Source: Dermacentor variabilis (Eukaryota > Arthropoda > Arachnida > Ixodida > Ixodidae). Taken from it: a DNA stretch of 64,000 bases. The number at the start of each line of letters is the position of its first letter. The stretch's first letter is position 1. Below the pieces are notes generated by a model. It was not told where the DNA came from, searched no databases, and saw only the letters and a list, made by a program, of their open reading frames with translations. This document shows, one piece after another, positions 45,502-56,298 of the stretch. The DNA is taken from contig NC_134572.1 in assembly GCF_050947875.1 (NCBI RefSeq), positions 155,207,105-155,271,104 on the forward strand, read 5' to 3'. Made by a program: the position numbers and the translations under genes.

Positions 45502-46715
45502 ATGGAGCTTCGCAGCGGTCGCAACGGCGACAGTGCAACTTCGGCTCCTGCTGGCGGCACTTCCTCTACGCCACCGTCTCCGCCTGCAGCCCCGACCTAC
45601 GTCGCCATTTCCCCACCTCGGGATCCTGGTGTTTTCAACGGAGTCGGCAGTCCTGATGTTGCGACTGGCTCCGCTTATACGAACGTGTCAGCACCAGTCA
45701 CAGGTGGGATTCGACTATTATGCTCGCGAACGTTGTTTTCTACCTCGACGGAGCTCCACTTGCATGGTTCCAGACTCACGAAGAGGAGATCTCGAGCTGG
45801 GATCTCTTCAAAGAGAAGCTCCGCGACCTTTTTGGCAATCCCTTCGGTCGTCAAGTCAATGCCAAGAAAGCCCTAGCCACACGTGTACAGACGTCGACCG
45901 AGTCCTACGTGTCCTACATTCTCGACGTCTTGGCCCTTTGTGCCAAGGCTGACCCGACCATGTCTGAGGACGATAAGGTGAATCACGTCATCAAAGGGAT
46001 TGCTGACGACGCCTTCAATTTACTGGTGTTTACCAACGTCACCAGCATCGATACGATCCTCAAGGAGTGCCGCCGTCTTGAGCATGCTAAAAGCCGCCGG
46101 TTATCCCAGCACATCACGCGACTTCCCAACACAGCTGCTACGTCATCCTGTGACGACCTCTTCCACCAGCCGTCGCGATGTGACTTGACCCGCATTATTC
46201 GTCGTGAGGTCGAAGCGGCACAACCGGCGGCCCCTTCATTTCCGTCACCTGATCATTCTCCGGTGACAATCTCCTTGATCCAGGCCATCGTCCGTCAAGA
46301 GTTATCCAACGTCGGCCTGCACTCCATTCGTTCCGCATGCTCGGAACCTCTCTCTCCACGCACGGCCCCACCGCGCCCTTCTTACTCTTATGGACAGCGC
46401 AACTCCTCCGAATGGCGAACCGTGGACGACAAGCCGATCTGTTTTAACTGCCGACGCATTGGACATGTCGCTCGCAACTGCCGCAGCCGCTGGACTTCCC
46501 CCACACGCTATTCTCCTAATTACCACCCTCGCCCCTCTAGTGCGTCCTTTTCCTTCGCCCCTTCTATGCCCACCCCATCATCTGACCCTGCGACGCCTTT
46601 GACACGACCCCGCTACTCCCGCTCGCCTTCTCCCTCCCGTCGTCAATCTCGCTCGCCCCCGTCTCGCCGTGCTCCTTCTCCGACCTACTCGCCGCACCCC
46701 CGACCGGAAAACTAG
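45502..46715 (+). pseudogene. Gypsy-B gag
   Basis: Structural protein forming the retrotransposon particle. ATG at 45502 (MELRSGRNGDSA). A one-base frameshift near 45655 separates this N-terminus from the main frame, which reads DWLRLYERVS, MLANVVFYLDGAPLAWFQTH, EEEISSWDLFKEKLRDLFGN and NHVIKGIADDAFNLLV as in retrotransposon gag proteins. It has one CCHC knuckle (CFNCRRIGHVARNC) and a Ser/Arg/Pro-rich tail (SRSPSPSRRQSRSPPSRR). It ends at TAG 46713-46715. Confidence 0.87.
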
Positions 46716-46753
46716 ACAGCGCAGCTTCTGGAGGTGAAGCTGCAAAGACGACA

Positions 46754-47631
46754 TTGGCTCAAAATCCTCGCTTCACCTTGCCGACGAACCAGAATCTTTT
46801 GGACGTTCTCGTCGACAATGTTCCTGTGTGCGCGTTGATTGACACCGGGGCGCATGTGTCCATTATGAGTGCTGCTCTTCGCCGTCGGCTCAAGAAAGTT
46901 CTGACGCCTGCCCCGAACCGATTCGTACAAGTCGCCGATGGAGGGACTGTCGCTATTGTTGGCATGTGCTCTGCCCGACTCACCATTGCTGAGAGACACA
47001 CCGTCGTTCTCTTCACCGTCATCGAGCATTGCCCTCACGAACTCATTCTCGGTCTGGATTTTCTTGCCCATCATTCTGCCCTCATTGACTGTTCGGCCGG
47101 CTGACTTCGCCTTGACTTGCCTCTTCTTGCCGACCCTGTGGACCCGCCTCCCAGCCATCTGAGCTGCATAGATTTTATTCGCCTACCACCTCACTCTATG
47201 ACACACGTAGACTTGTTGTCCTCACCAGCTGTACCTGACGGCCATTACGTGGCCGCACCAATTCCGGCCGTTATGCTTACACATGGTGTTATCGTGCCGC
47301 ACACTGTGCTGAAAATTACTGGTAACCGCACCTGCCTTCCACTCGTCAATTTCGCGCTAACCGCGCAAGTTCTGCCTCAGGGGATCTCCTTGGCTATAAT
47401 TCGCGCTTTGCAGGATGATGAGGTCGAGCCATTCACAGTGGAAGATAGTTACAGCTCAGCCCATACCGTGACGTCATCGCACAGTACTGACGTCGACATG
47501 AAGAAGATGGTCTCCTCTGACCTTACACCTGCTCAAGCTGCAGCCCTTTGCCGCGTTCTTGAAGGCTATCGCGACATTTTTGACTCTGACAATCGACCCT
47601 TTGGTCAAACGTCCGTCGTGACCCATATCGT
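46754..47631 (+). pseudogene. Gypsy-B protease and start of pol
   Basis: Aspartic protease with the active-site VCALIDTGAHVSIMSAAL and the flap/closing motif HELILGLDFLAHHSALIDCS. One TGA (47102-47104) interrupts the frame, which then continues in phase through DPVDPPPSH and SSDLTPAQAAALCRVLEGYR to DIFDSDNRPFGQTSVVTHI. The last segment is the standard lead-in to gypsy RT. Pol is in a different frame from gag. Confidence 0.85.
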
Positions 47632-49548
47632 TGCGGCGTGTTGCTTTAGTCAACAGAAGTCAACTTGGTTGGCACCATTGCACACAGGGAGTGGGTACCT
47701 TCTTGAACAACTTCTGGGTAAAGTGTGTGTTGCAGGTATATTAATGGATCTTTCAAATTTATTTGATTTAGGAGCTGCTTACTGCATCCTGTTCACTGTA
47801 GGGAATAATGAATTTGTTACTATTGCAGAGCCAGCTGTATCTACTGGCAACATGGAGTGAGTCGGCAAGGTATTTAGAAATGTTCACGTCTTCCCTGTCA
47901 ATTCTTACATGTGTTGGGTGCAATGCACAGTCTTGAATAAAACAACATGTTAAGATACTGTTTTGATATAAGACAGCCATTTAAAATTGATTGTAGGAAT
48001 TTTAACAAGAAAACACTGCCCGCTGATTGTCAAAACCAGTATTCAGTAACACCACCACCCTATTTTGTAGACGTAAGGAAGTGCCGAGGTGCCACTAAGC
48101 TGTACTGTAGGACAGCTTAAATGGCTTTTATACCATAACTTACAAAGCTTATCAGACTGCACATCTAGTGTTTGGTGCGCTCTTAATTAGTGTTTGTATT
48201 GAGCAGAGTTTTGTTAACACCTGTGTTGGCACATACAAAAAGAACTATGCTTGACAAGCGTGCTTCTTTTTTATTACTTGCATGACTACGCATGGGCCTG
48301 TTAACTCTTTACTATTAACAAAATTAAGCAAAAGTTCAGCTTGTGCTAGAGTTGAATTGCAAGAATAGCTGAAATTACATGTGGACTACATTCATGTTAA
48401 AAGATTTCCGATGTTATTCTAAAAAGATAAGAGAAATGTGAGCAGAGCACTACCTCACACTGGAGGGTGAACAATGTCTGATGATGAACATTGCTAGCAG
48501 CAAGAAAAGCTGTAGACTAGATCGTGCAGCAAACTTGGCCAAATGCCGATGAGCATGCAGTCCAGAGGCCAAAGGCTTCCTCGATGAGCCCGGACATCAC
48601 TGGTTTTCACTCATTCCATTCAAGCATGCTTATGGAATGAACATTTAACAGGCCAGAGGCTGCCTTTTCTTTCCCTTTTTCTACCACGTGTCGCAATAAC
48701 ATGACAGACAGCAAACCTCTTTGCAAGCAAACATGCTTTCTGTGTTGCCCAGATATAGGATCACAGCAACACATCAATGCACAGCTGCTGCTGTCTCATC
48801 CGTTATGTTACAACAGGGATCCATCACGCTTTTCCAATAGCTCAAGGGTGCATGCAGATGGTGTGCATGGCACAGTGAATAAAGCACACGCAAAGGTCCG
48901 TTAGCAAAGTAACTCAACTGTACCAGCAGAATTTGCACACAAATTATCGTGCCTCATGAAATCTATTTTCTTTGGGAAGCTACACACTACTGTGCATCTG
49001 TTTGCCTCTAGTCTTGGCAGCGCTATATTAAATGGTCCCATGTGCTTGCTCAAGTTGAATGTCATGGCTCGTTGTGTGCTATGTATTATTTACGACTTCT
49101 TATCTTCGGTTTCAGGAAAGTGAGCTGAACTAATGAATGACGAGTAGAGCATTGTGCAAAGACAGGAATGTCCTTTTTCTATCAAAACAACTGAAAATTG
49201 TGACAATGTGCATTGTTATGCTGCAGTGGACAGGCAGGTTGATCCATTTTGCAGAGTGCCGAGCAGATCACCATAAAAACACTGTGAAGATTCCGTTTCT
49301 GTCAAAAAGAAAGAACGTACACCAATATCAGGCTGCATAACTTGTCTAACAGACTCTGTATGTTTGCACTTTGACCTGTTTGTGTTAAGCTGATATTACA
49401 GGATTTTAATGGAATAAGGCCATTTCTGGCATTACCACACAGACTATGCACAGACTTCTGTTCTTAGGGGTAAAATATTTGTTTCAACCATGAAACGCAG
49501 TGCAGCACACCCTGTGCACTGCATTGAGGAAAGATTGCTTTTTCCCGC
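47632..49548. other. No recognised gene
   Basis: AT-rich sequence after the gypsy truncation point. Only short ORFs. Confidence 0.45.
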
Positions 49549-49878
49549 AGGCTTCACGGCAACGCTCGTGTAGTGCTGTGAAACTCGACTAAGGTCGAAT
49601 GTCGTTCCATGGCTTGCCCTAATTTTGCACCTTCAGATGCGTGCTTTTGTGCGAAGCAGCAGCGCATGCTTTCACTCACGTTCAGTCTTAAGAGCGCCGT
49701 CTGCGCAGTCGTGCAATGTCTTGAAACCGTATTGGCTTCCCCAGCGGGCTTCACGGCAACGCTCGTGTACTGCTGTAACGCGCGACTAAGTTGGAATGGC
49801 GTCGCACAGCGTGTCCCAATTTCGCGCATTCAGGCGCGTGCTTTCGTGCGCAGCAGCAGCGCATGCTTTCACTCACGA
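49549..49878. repeat. Tandem repeat, about 193-bp unit, left side
   Basis: GGCTTCACGGCAACGCTCGT at about 49553 recurs at 49748, and GCAGCAGCGCATGCTTTCAC at about 49660 recurs at 49855. On the minus strand the unit is open and reads AGEANTVSRHCTTAQTALLR, LNVSESMRCC and so on in both copies. Part of the same unit reappears at 60385-60485, on the other side of LINE-B. Confidence 0.85.
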
Positions 49879-50674
49879 CTTTAATTATTGCTGTGTTGCC
49901 CACCCTACAGGCCGCATACTTGCTGGTAAACTTCCTAGTTCTTTTCCTCCACTGTGAATCAATGTTTTTCCCGTACAGATGCCTCAACACTCTCCCAGGC
50001 CATTTACTTTCTTCTGTATTCCTCAGTCGTTCTTCATAATCGATTTTACTGTGAGCTTTCTTCACTTCAAAACTAGTCCAGTGCATATGACCCTGCACAG
50101 CTTCATTTGTAGTCTTCGTGTGAGCGCCCAATGCGATGCGTCCCACTGACCTTTGGTTCCCATTGAGTCCTGATTGTACCCCTGATTTATAGCAAACAAC
50201 TGCATTTCCAAAAGTAACTCCTAGAACCATTACACCTTTCCACATACCCCGGAGCACTGCATACTTATTGTATCCTCATAGTGCTCCGTGCTTTATTATT
50301 GCTGCATTGCTCTTCCCCTTCACTGTTATTGTTTTTTCCTGTGTTTCCATATATATATTGCCTTCGTTTATCGATATACCAAGGTATTTATATTCTCTTA
50401 TCCGATGTATTTCCTGGCCCTGTATTGCCACAGTCTGTTCACTGTTTTCATTGAATACCATCACACCTGATTTTCTGTTACTAAATTTCAAACCAAAATT
50501 CTTGCCTTCCTGTCCACAGTTATTAGCCTGACGTTGCAAAACACTTTATTTGTTAGCTAGCAACATGATGTTAGCATAAAATAAACCGGAAAGCTGCTGC
50601 TATATTACTGTACCCGCCCGTTTGTATGAGAGGTTAAACCCGATATTACTTCCTTTTAGCGCCCTCACCATGTA
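49879..50674 (-). pseudogene. LINE-B RT C-terminal part
   Basis: The minus-strand reading includes GSNIGFNLSYKRAG, LSGLFYANIMLLANK (the catalytic YADD is lost, reading YAN), GKNFGLKFSNRKSGVMVFNE, IREYKYLGISINEGNIYME, MWKGVMVLGVTFGNAVVCYK, VGRIALGAHTKTTNEAVQG and RTRKFTSKYAACRVG. It is the palm end, thumb and C-terminal domain of a LINE RT. Stops and frameshifts are present, as expected of a dead copy. Confidence 0.82.
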
Positions 50675-51339
50675 CACCCGGGATCAAAATAAGCCAGAGG
50701 ATGCAAGCAACGGCCGAAATCTGATAAAACTGCATCGCCGCGCCATGTGACGTTGAGCGTCTGGTGTTGAGTCATCACAATATGCGTGCGCATCCTTTTT
50801 CGCTCGCAGCCATGCCCTTTTACTCACTCGCCGACTACTAGCTGATCACATGTAGTGCTTGGCAGTAGGGGTCACTCTTTATATTCAAACCGTGACGTGC
50901 TCAGCCTGACGGGGCCTCGGTGAGGGTGAAGAGTACGCTGCTGGAGTTGCCCTGATTAAAGAGATAACATATCTTGTCTCGGCGACAGACTGTGCCACAT
51001 GCGGCGTTAGTTTGCCTGTTTGTATTCTGTTTGTTTGAAACGCCCTGTGTGATCATGAAATACGAACGAGGGCACAGAAAACAAAGAGGCATTGAGCCAA
51101 AGAAATCAGTTTATTTAATTCAAATGAAACGAGATAGGCAGGTCACCAAAAAAATAGGCAAGTAGACGAGTCAAAAATAACGCAAGCAGATATAGGCGCA
51201 GTCATAGGTTGGCCATGAAAGAACAAAATGAAAACTACTTAGCCTGAGGGCACGCAAAATATAGCACCGGGAAAATGTATTATCCGCGCACCCGATATTG
51301 CTACACAAATTTAGTAGTGGGTGAAGTGACCGCTCGCGA

Positions 51340-52690
51340 AAATTATTTGACATCTGCCTTGGCATCGAACTGGAAAGCGAGACGACATATTCGCTGTCAG
51401 ATCGAAGCAGGTATTCACGATTGGTGTTCCAGAGTGCGTCTGCCCTGGACAAGTTGCGTTTGGACAGAGCGGACTTCGTGCGTGCCCACATAATTTCGAT
51501 GGGGTTTAATCCGCGCCATTCGGCGGCCACAGCAACGTGCTCACGCCAAGGTTCTCTAGCACGTCAGTCACCTTACGAGCCATGTGCACGGGGCTTTTGT
51601 CGTGCTGGAAAGGAAAACAGCCGTCGGGGAAGGGTCCATCCAGCACATATGGGATCATGGTGTCTTGAAGCAGAAAACTGTAAGATGACGCCATGAATTT
51701 CCCATCAATGCAGACAAGAGGTCCTAGCCCATCTTGGTTCATGGCACCCCACACGGAGACTGCACACCGGCCACTTGAAAGAACGGTCTGAGTATAGCCA
51801 GGGTGACACCTGCAATTTTAAAAGAACCAGAATGGACAGAAAAGAAAATATGCAGAAAAGTGATTTTGCAGTCGGTAAAGGAAAGCTTACAATACAGGTT
51901 GTGCTACATACACCTTGAAACCACAGCATTGTACAAATAACTTGAAACACGTGTATTCGAGGTGCTGCTAACAGAAGTTATTTATGAGTATTTACGTTAC
52001 TTGCCATGTATTTATTTCTCAATTGAGATTAGCAGATAATTTCATTCATAGGGATAATTTGACGACTCCTCAGTATTTTTACAGCCAAGGGAAATTTCCG
52101 CATGTGCGAAGGAACAAAATATGTTAACACGGCGATAAAGTGAAGGCATTGGTTACCTAGAATCAAGGGCAGCCACACCTTCCTTTTTTTATCCCGAGTG
52201 CAGAAAGTGAACTCGTCAGAAAAAAACTACATTGTGCCACTCTTCCGAACTCCAGTGCTGGTGGTCCAGGCATTGTCGGCGTTGTCGCTCAGTCAGGATG
52301 GTTTTTGCGCCGCAGCACAATTTCAAATTCCAGCGGTTTTTAAATGACGGCGAACTGTCGAAGGAGAAATATCCAGTGACAGCTCGTCGCAGATTTCTTT
52401 AGCACTGAGAAAAGGGTCCACGACAGATGCGACCACAATCAGTATGTCATCCTCATGCGTTGTGGATCTTGGCCGGCCGGGCCGCTTGGCATCCGCAAGT
52501 GTTCCTTCATCTCGAAAGGCACGGATAATTCTCCTCACCAATGTCTTCGACCTGCGAGTTCCTCGGCAAAGCGCTCTCTGCGGTGCACGCTCAACGAAAA
52601 CTCTGGCGACGAGCTTCCGTTCTTCAACTGGTACAGGTGGTGCCGTTTCAGCAGACGCCGCACCTTTGGTTGGTGCTCCGCATTTCTAAA
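51340..52690 (-). pseudogene. Tc1-like transposase, with a probable intron
   Basis: Cut-and-paste DDE/D transposase. The N-terminal DNA-binding part reads VRRIIRAFRDEGTLADAKRP, GRPRSTTHEDD and SPSTVRRHLKTAG. The first catalytic Asp is in WHNVVFFSDEFTFCTRD. The second domain reads SVWGAMNQDGLGPLVCIDG, PYVLDGPFPDGCFPFQHDKS (second Asp) and LLWPPNGADLNPIEIMWART with a frameshift before the last part (third catalytic Glu in NPIE). Between the two halves, 51810-52156 (347 bp) has GTAACC at its start and TTGCAG at its end and looks like an intron. The upstream exon shows a one-base frame error just before the donor. Confidence 0.8.
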
Positions 52691-52939
52691 CCATTAAAAA
52701 GTATTGCTGGCCGGTGAGAAGCCAGAACACATCACGAGCGGGTAAAGATAAAGAAATGGCGTGACAGCCAATTTCTACTCGAACCACTGAACATCAGGTC
52801 ATTCACTGTATAGATAAATCTTTATGCTCGCGCGATGCCCCTCTGGTTGGCTTTTTATATTTTTTATCAGCGCCATAAAACAGCCGGGCAGACTGACGTC
52901 ACCTTCAGATTTTTAGTGCGACACATGTGCCAAATATTA

Positions 52940-53190
52940 GAAAACTAATGACTGCTGGGGTTTTACGTGCCAAAACCACGATATGATTATGAGGGACGCC
53001 GCAGTGCAGGGCTCTGGAAAGTTTTAACCCCTGGGGTTCTTTGTCGTGCGCTGATAACGCGCAGTACACAGGCCTCTAGTATTTTTGCCTACATTGAAAA
53101 TGCGACCGCCGTGGTCAGAACCGAACCTGCGTCTTTCGAGTCAGCTGCCAAGCACCATAACCACTAGGCTGCCGCCGCGGACACTAATAG
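52940..53190 (-). mobile_element. Ruka-type SINE inside the Tc1-like element
   Basis: On the minus strand: GGCAGCCTAGTGGTTATGGT (A-box region), GCAGGTTCGGTTCTGACC (B-box), GACAAAGAACCCCAGG and GGTTTTGGCACGTAAAACCC, ending with an AGTCATTAG-type tail. It is diverged from the copy at 30148. Possible short target duplication around ACTAAT on both sides. Confidence 0.82.
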
Positions 53191-53910
53191 AACACTCGTT
53201 CCATTTAATACTTGACGCTGTATTGAGTTGTAATTAAAAGCAGACAAACTGCTGCTTTGCGTGGTGAAACTAAAAAAAAACTGATCTCGAAGCTTTCAGA
53301 CAGGTCTAACGATGCAACTCTTCTTACTATGTTGTGTGATGGCGTTCCTTCAGACAGTGATCATCATAGCAGGCACGGAAATCACAATGCGTTCTGCATG
53401 GTTACATGGATTAACAAAAACTCGTGCCAGCAGTGGTGAACAATAGCACGTTAAAAAAAAGTCTGGCTGCTTTGCATTATCTGTCTGGTCGGGGCAAAGC
53501 GAGCAGTGTAGGCTTCACACCCAGCGCTCCGCCCCCAACGTGCCCCTGTTGAACTGAGTGTGCGACGAATTAAATAAAGACAGCCACCCCTACCGCCAAA
53601 CGTTACGTGTAATCAGCTAGTACGCGACGAACGAGTAAAAGGACATGGCTGCGTGCCTGAAAGGACGCGCACCGTGATGTCTCGACCCCAGACACTGACC
53701 GTCAGATGGTGTGGTGATGCAGTTTTATCAGAAAATTTGGGCGTGGTAGTTCATAGTTTTTTTTATTGTTTAACCTAGATAGGACGTTAGGCAGTATAAT
53801 CGCAAGAGCTTGACGCCGCAACCTACCACCCCGTTCCAAAAGGGACGCTCATAACATCCATCCGATTTCGGCCGCCGCTCGCGTGCCCCGGCTTATTTTG
53901 CTGCCGGGTG

Positions 53911-54224
53911 TACATCATAAACAGCAGTGGGAATAAAGGGCACCCCTGCCTCAGTCCCTTACTGATATCAACTTTCTCCTCGCACCTCATCCCTTCCCAT
54001 TCAACGCAAACGGTATTTTCTTGGTAAATCTCTCTCAAAAGCTGTAGACAAGCGCCACCTAAGCCTTCCCTTTCCAGAATATCCCACAAAATGTTGCGGT
54101 CTACGTTGTCGTGGGCTCCCGTAATATCTAAAAATGCCACATATAACGGTCTGCTTCCTACTCTTGATATTTCAATACATTGAGTAAGAACAAATAAGTT
54201 ATCAGCCAAACGCCTACCTATTCT
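53911..54224 (-). pseudogene. LINE-B RT palm
   Basis: The minus-strand reading VFFRIGRRLADNLFVLTQCI continues EISRVGSRPLYVAFLDITGA (first catalytic Asp), NVDRNILWDILEREGLGG and GLRQGCPLFPLLFMMYT. It ends at the TA into which the Tc1-like element inserted, and begins at the 10-bp duplication of the Penelope insertion. Confidence 0.85.
54215..54224. repeat. Target-site duplication of the Penelope-like element, left
   Basis: TACCTATTCT, identical to 58887-58896. On the LINE-B coding strand it is AGAATAGGTA, within the FRIGR codons. Confidence 0.82.
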
Positions 54225-54936
54225 GAAAAACACGGGGAATGCGCGAGATCGAAATTCAAGACGATGAGCAAAAAGTGATCAAGGTGAATGCATAAGCCAA
54301 CGTTTCAACACGTGGACTTGTCTTCTTCAAGGCAACGTATGCTTTTCTCGCCACATTATATATAGGTAGGGTTCTTCCAAAGCACACAGGGTGTAAGGCG
54401 GGAGGGTCCGGCGACGAGGGAAGGTGTGTTAGCGTGTCGAATTGAGAGTAAGGGAACACTGTGCGCAAGGCCAGGGCCACCACCTCACCCCACCCCCATC
54501 CCGGTCTGTCAACGCACGCATGTTAGCCGGCGTGTCAAGGGCGTCTGACACCCCATCTAAAAAATAATAAGAGAAAAGAACAAAAATGGGGGGGATACGC
54601 CAAGAAACCAAACTGTGTTGTGGCCTATAGCTTGAAATTTAGCATAGCGAATAGATTCTGAAGCTCCCTTTGAAACGTTTATGCCTATTGGTTGCAATGT
54701 CTTATGTTATGTTTCTCTGTATTTTCTTTCTCGTTCCGAACGGAAATTTGACTGTAAGATGTAGAGTTTAAGGTCATTAAAGTTATGACCTGGTTGGTTG
54801 AAATGCTCGGCGACGGCTCTGGGAAGCTTTTTAGCTATGTCCGCGCGATGTCCGTTTAATATGACGTTTATTGATTGTCCTGTTTCACCGATATATTGTT
54901 TCTCACAGAAGGAACATTCAAACACATAAATCACAT
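54225..54936 (-). repeat. Inverted 5'-truncated copy of the PLE 3' end
   Basis: The minus strand reads the same protein and UTR as 58190-58886 on the plus strand: VIYVFECSFCEKQYIGETGQ against VIYMLEYTFCKKQYIGETGQ, FRSERERKY, then SWRIPP..., WPWPCAQCSLTLNSTR and CCTTGAAGAAGACAAGTCC. The outermost 40 bp (54225 to about 54262) extend further than the right-hand copy does. Confidence 0.88.
54296..54336 (-). ncRNA. Hammerhead-ribozyme-like motif, left arm
   Basis: On the minus strand: CCTTGAAGAAGACAAGTCCA, then CGTGTTGAAACGTTGG. A (C/U)UGAAGA box, a short stem (GACA-AGTCCACG-TGTT, with one G-T pair) and GAAAC fit the core layout of type I hammerheads reported in Penelope-like elements. The first core base is U where C is canonical, so activity is doubtful. 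Confidence 0.45.
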
Positions 54937-55430
54937 TAATCGCACTAATTGGAGACAGTGACTACAAGTACATGCATGAACACTTCCCACCAGGCCAACA
55001 CTCACCACACATTAGCTTTGAGAGCGGCGCCACAACACACACCATCCCAGACCTCATTGCTGCAGCACCACAGCACATCACACATTTCGTCATTCACTGC
55101 GGGACTAATGACCTTAACCATGACACCGACGACAACACAGTTGAGGCCACAAAAACGCTCATAAACGATTTGAACACCAACAGACCAAACGCAGAAATCA
55201 CCCTGATAACGGTACGTCCCAGGATCGCAAACAAACACACGCCACTTATTCAACAATCAGCGACACTCCTAACTAACGCACTAGGGACACGTAAGCTCAA
55301 TGATTTCCTTTTTGACATTAGAAACCAACACGAGAACGTCGATGTCATCCACCACGCTGAAATACACCAGGACCCCGACATTCTGCTCGCCCGGGACGGA
55401 CTATACCCCAATTTTTTGGCGTCAAGGTAA
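54937..55430 (+). CDS. PLE ORF1: SGNH/GDSL-hydrolase-like protein (5'-truncated)
   Basis: SGNH hydrolases are small esterases/lipases with a Ser in GDS, a Gly, an Asn in GxND and a His in a DxxH block. Here block I is LIALIGDSDYKYMHEHF (GDS at 54951-54959), block III is HFVIHCGTNDLNHDTDD (GTND at 55101-55112), and the last block is LLARDGLYPNFLASR, where DGLH is expected. A single CAC/CAT to TAC change has replaced the catalytic His with Tyr (55404-55406). The open frame starts right at the edge of the inverted repeat, so the first strand and the start codon are missing. The ATG at 54972 is internal to the domain. The stop TAA (55428-55430) overlaps the ATG of the next ORF. Such domains are known in ORF1 of some CR1 LINEs and, from memory, in rotifer Athena-type PLE assemblies. 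The function here is inferred. Confidence 0.75.
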
Positions 55431-55432
55431 TG
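55428..55432 (+). promoter_or_regulatory. Overlapping stop-start TAATG
   Basis: The SGNH ORF stop TAA and the next ORF start ATG share one A. The same UAAUG arrangement couples ORF1 termination to ORF2 reinitiation in the SART1 LINE (established knowledge). Here coupling is inferred. Confidence 0.6.
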
Positions 55433-55831
55433 GCTAACAACATCAAGTACAGGCTCAGCAACTCTTTTAAATCGACGCAACCTACAACACCAATAAATTC
55501 TGCATCCCATTTAGCTTCAACACAGAAACACACGCCTGAAATTTTCAACACCAGCTCGCACGCACGTTCCACCGAAGCTAGAACCCAAGAAGCATCTACA
55601 CAAACGGTGGACGCGGAACCAACACCACCTTCACAACATCCGCTCATACGGAAGCCCACAACCAACCGCGAAGCCTTCACGCAAACGGCAACATACACTA
55701 ATAAGCAAACCGATACGCAGACAGATACACATACAGACACCTGTGCAGGCCTTTACAAGAAAATTAAGCGTGAAAAAACACCACCTGAAGATTTTTCGCC
55801 CCGGAGGTCTGCCCGAGCCAAACAGAAATGA
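55430..55831 (+). CDS. PLE ORF2 N-terminal region, disordered
   Basis: Begins MANNIKYRLSNSFKSTQPTT and is rich in Thr, Gln, Asn, Ser and Pro, with EASTQTVDAEPTPPSQ and TNKQTDTQTDTHTDT repeats, then a basic KKIKREKTPPED/RRSARAKQK cluster that could be a nuclear-localisation signal. It ends at a stop 55829-55831. In the intact ancestor it was probably joined to the RT, since CIKKRKIPKGLRIKLRCALG at 55940-56000 continues the usual pre-RT region in another frame. No catalytic motif. Confidence 0.55.
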   Translation: MANNIKYRLSNSFKSTQPTTPINSASHLASTQKHTPEIFNTSSHARSTEARTQEASTQTVDAEPTPPSQHPLIRKPTTNREAFTQTATYTNKQTDTQTDTHTDTCAGLYKKIKREKTPPEDFSPRRSARAKQK

Positions 55832-56298
55832 CTACCACGCACTAGGGAATACACATGCAACAACAAATCTCGCCCTTTCCTCCAATCCCGCAAACTCGTC
55901 GCCAAACAAACAAATTACAGATTTGACCTAAACACTTACACTAGCTGTATTAAAAAGAGGAAAATCCCAAAAGGTCTCAGAATTAAGCTTAGATGCGCCC
56001 TTGGTTCTCTACCCTCCAGGCTATTATTGTTGCGACATTCTCGAAGAACACTGCAAGGAACAACTTATGATAATTGTTGATCAACTCGACAGTAAAGTTA
56101 ACTGAACCGGAAATAAGAGAACTTAAACAATTCGGCCAAACTAAGGAGGAAAAATTACTAGATAAGTACCGGCGCAAAGATATTAGAGCTGCAGATCCAC
56201 CCAAATAAACTAATGTAACCCCTGCAGCACGTAGCTCCACCGACAGTCCTACAAGCGAGTATCCAGAGAACTGCAGCAATGTAGTAGACATATCCCAG

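Larger units (their letters stand above)
45323..47631 (+). mobile_element. Gypsy-B: 3'-truncated Ty3/gypsy element
   Basis: LTR (45323-45465), leader TTAATTTGGTGGAGG, gag, protease and the region before RT. It stops at VVTHI (about 47631), where relatives continue into the RT fingers. The LTR and leader match Gypsy-A, so the two belong to one family and together cover most of its coding capacity. The 3' half is missing and no second LTR was seen. Confidence 0.87.
50675..53910 (-). mobile_element. Tc1/mariner-like DNA transposon with long TIRs
   Basis: TA flanks both ends (50673-50674 and 53911-53912). Removing the element with one TA restores the LINE-B reading FMMYM. The ends begin CACCCGG and stay similar for over 200 bp: AAAATAAGCC, GCGGCCGAAATC, CTGATAAAACTGCATC, GCAGCCATG(C/T)CCTTTTACTC and TACTAGCTGAT are shared. 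The right TIR has about 130 bp extra between GGCCGAAATC and CTGATAAAACT. It carries a transposase pseudogene and a Ruka-type SINE. It is younger than LINE-B. Confidence 0.83.
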
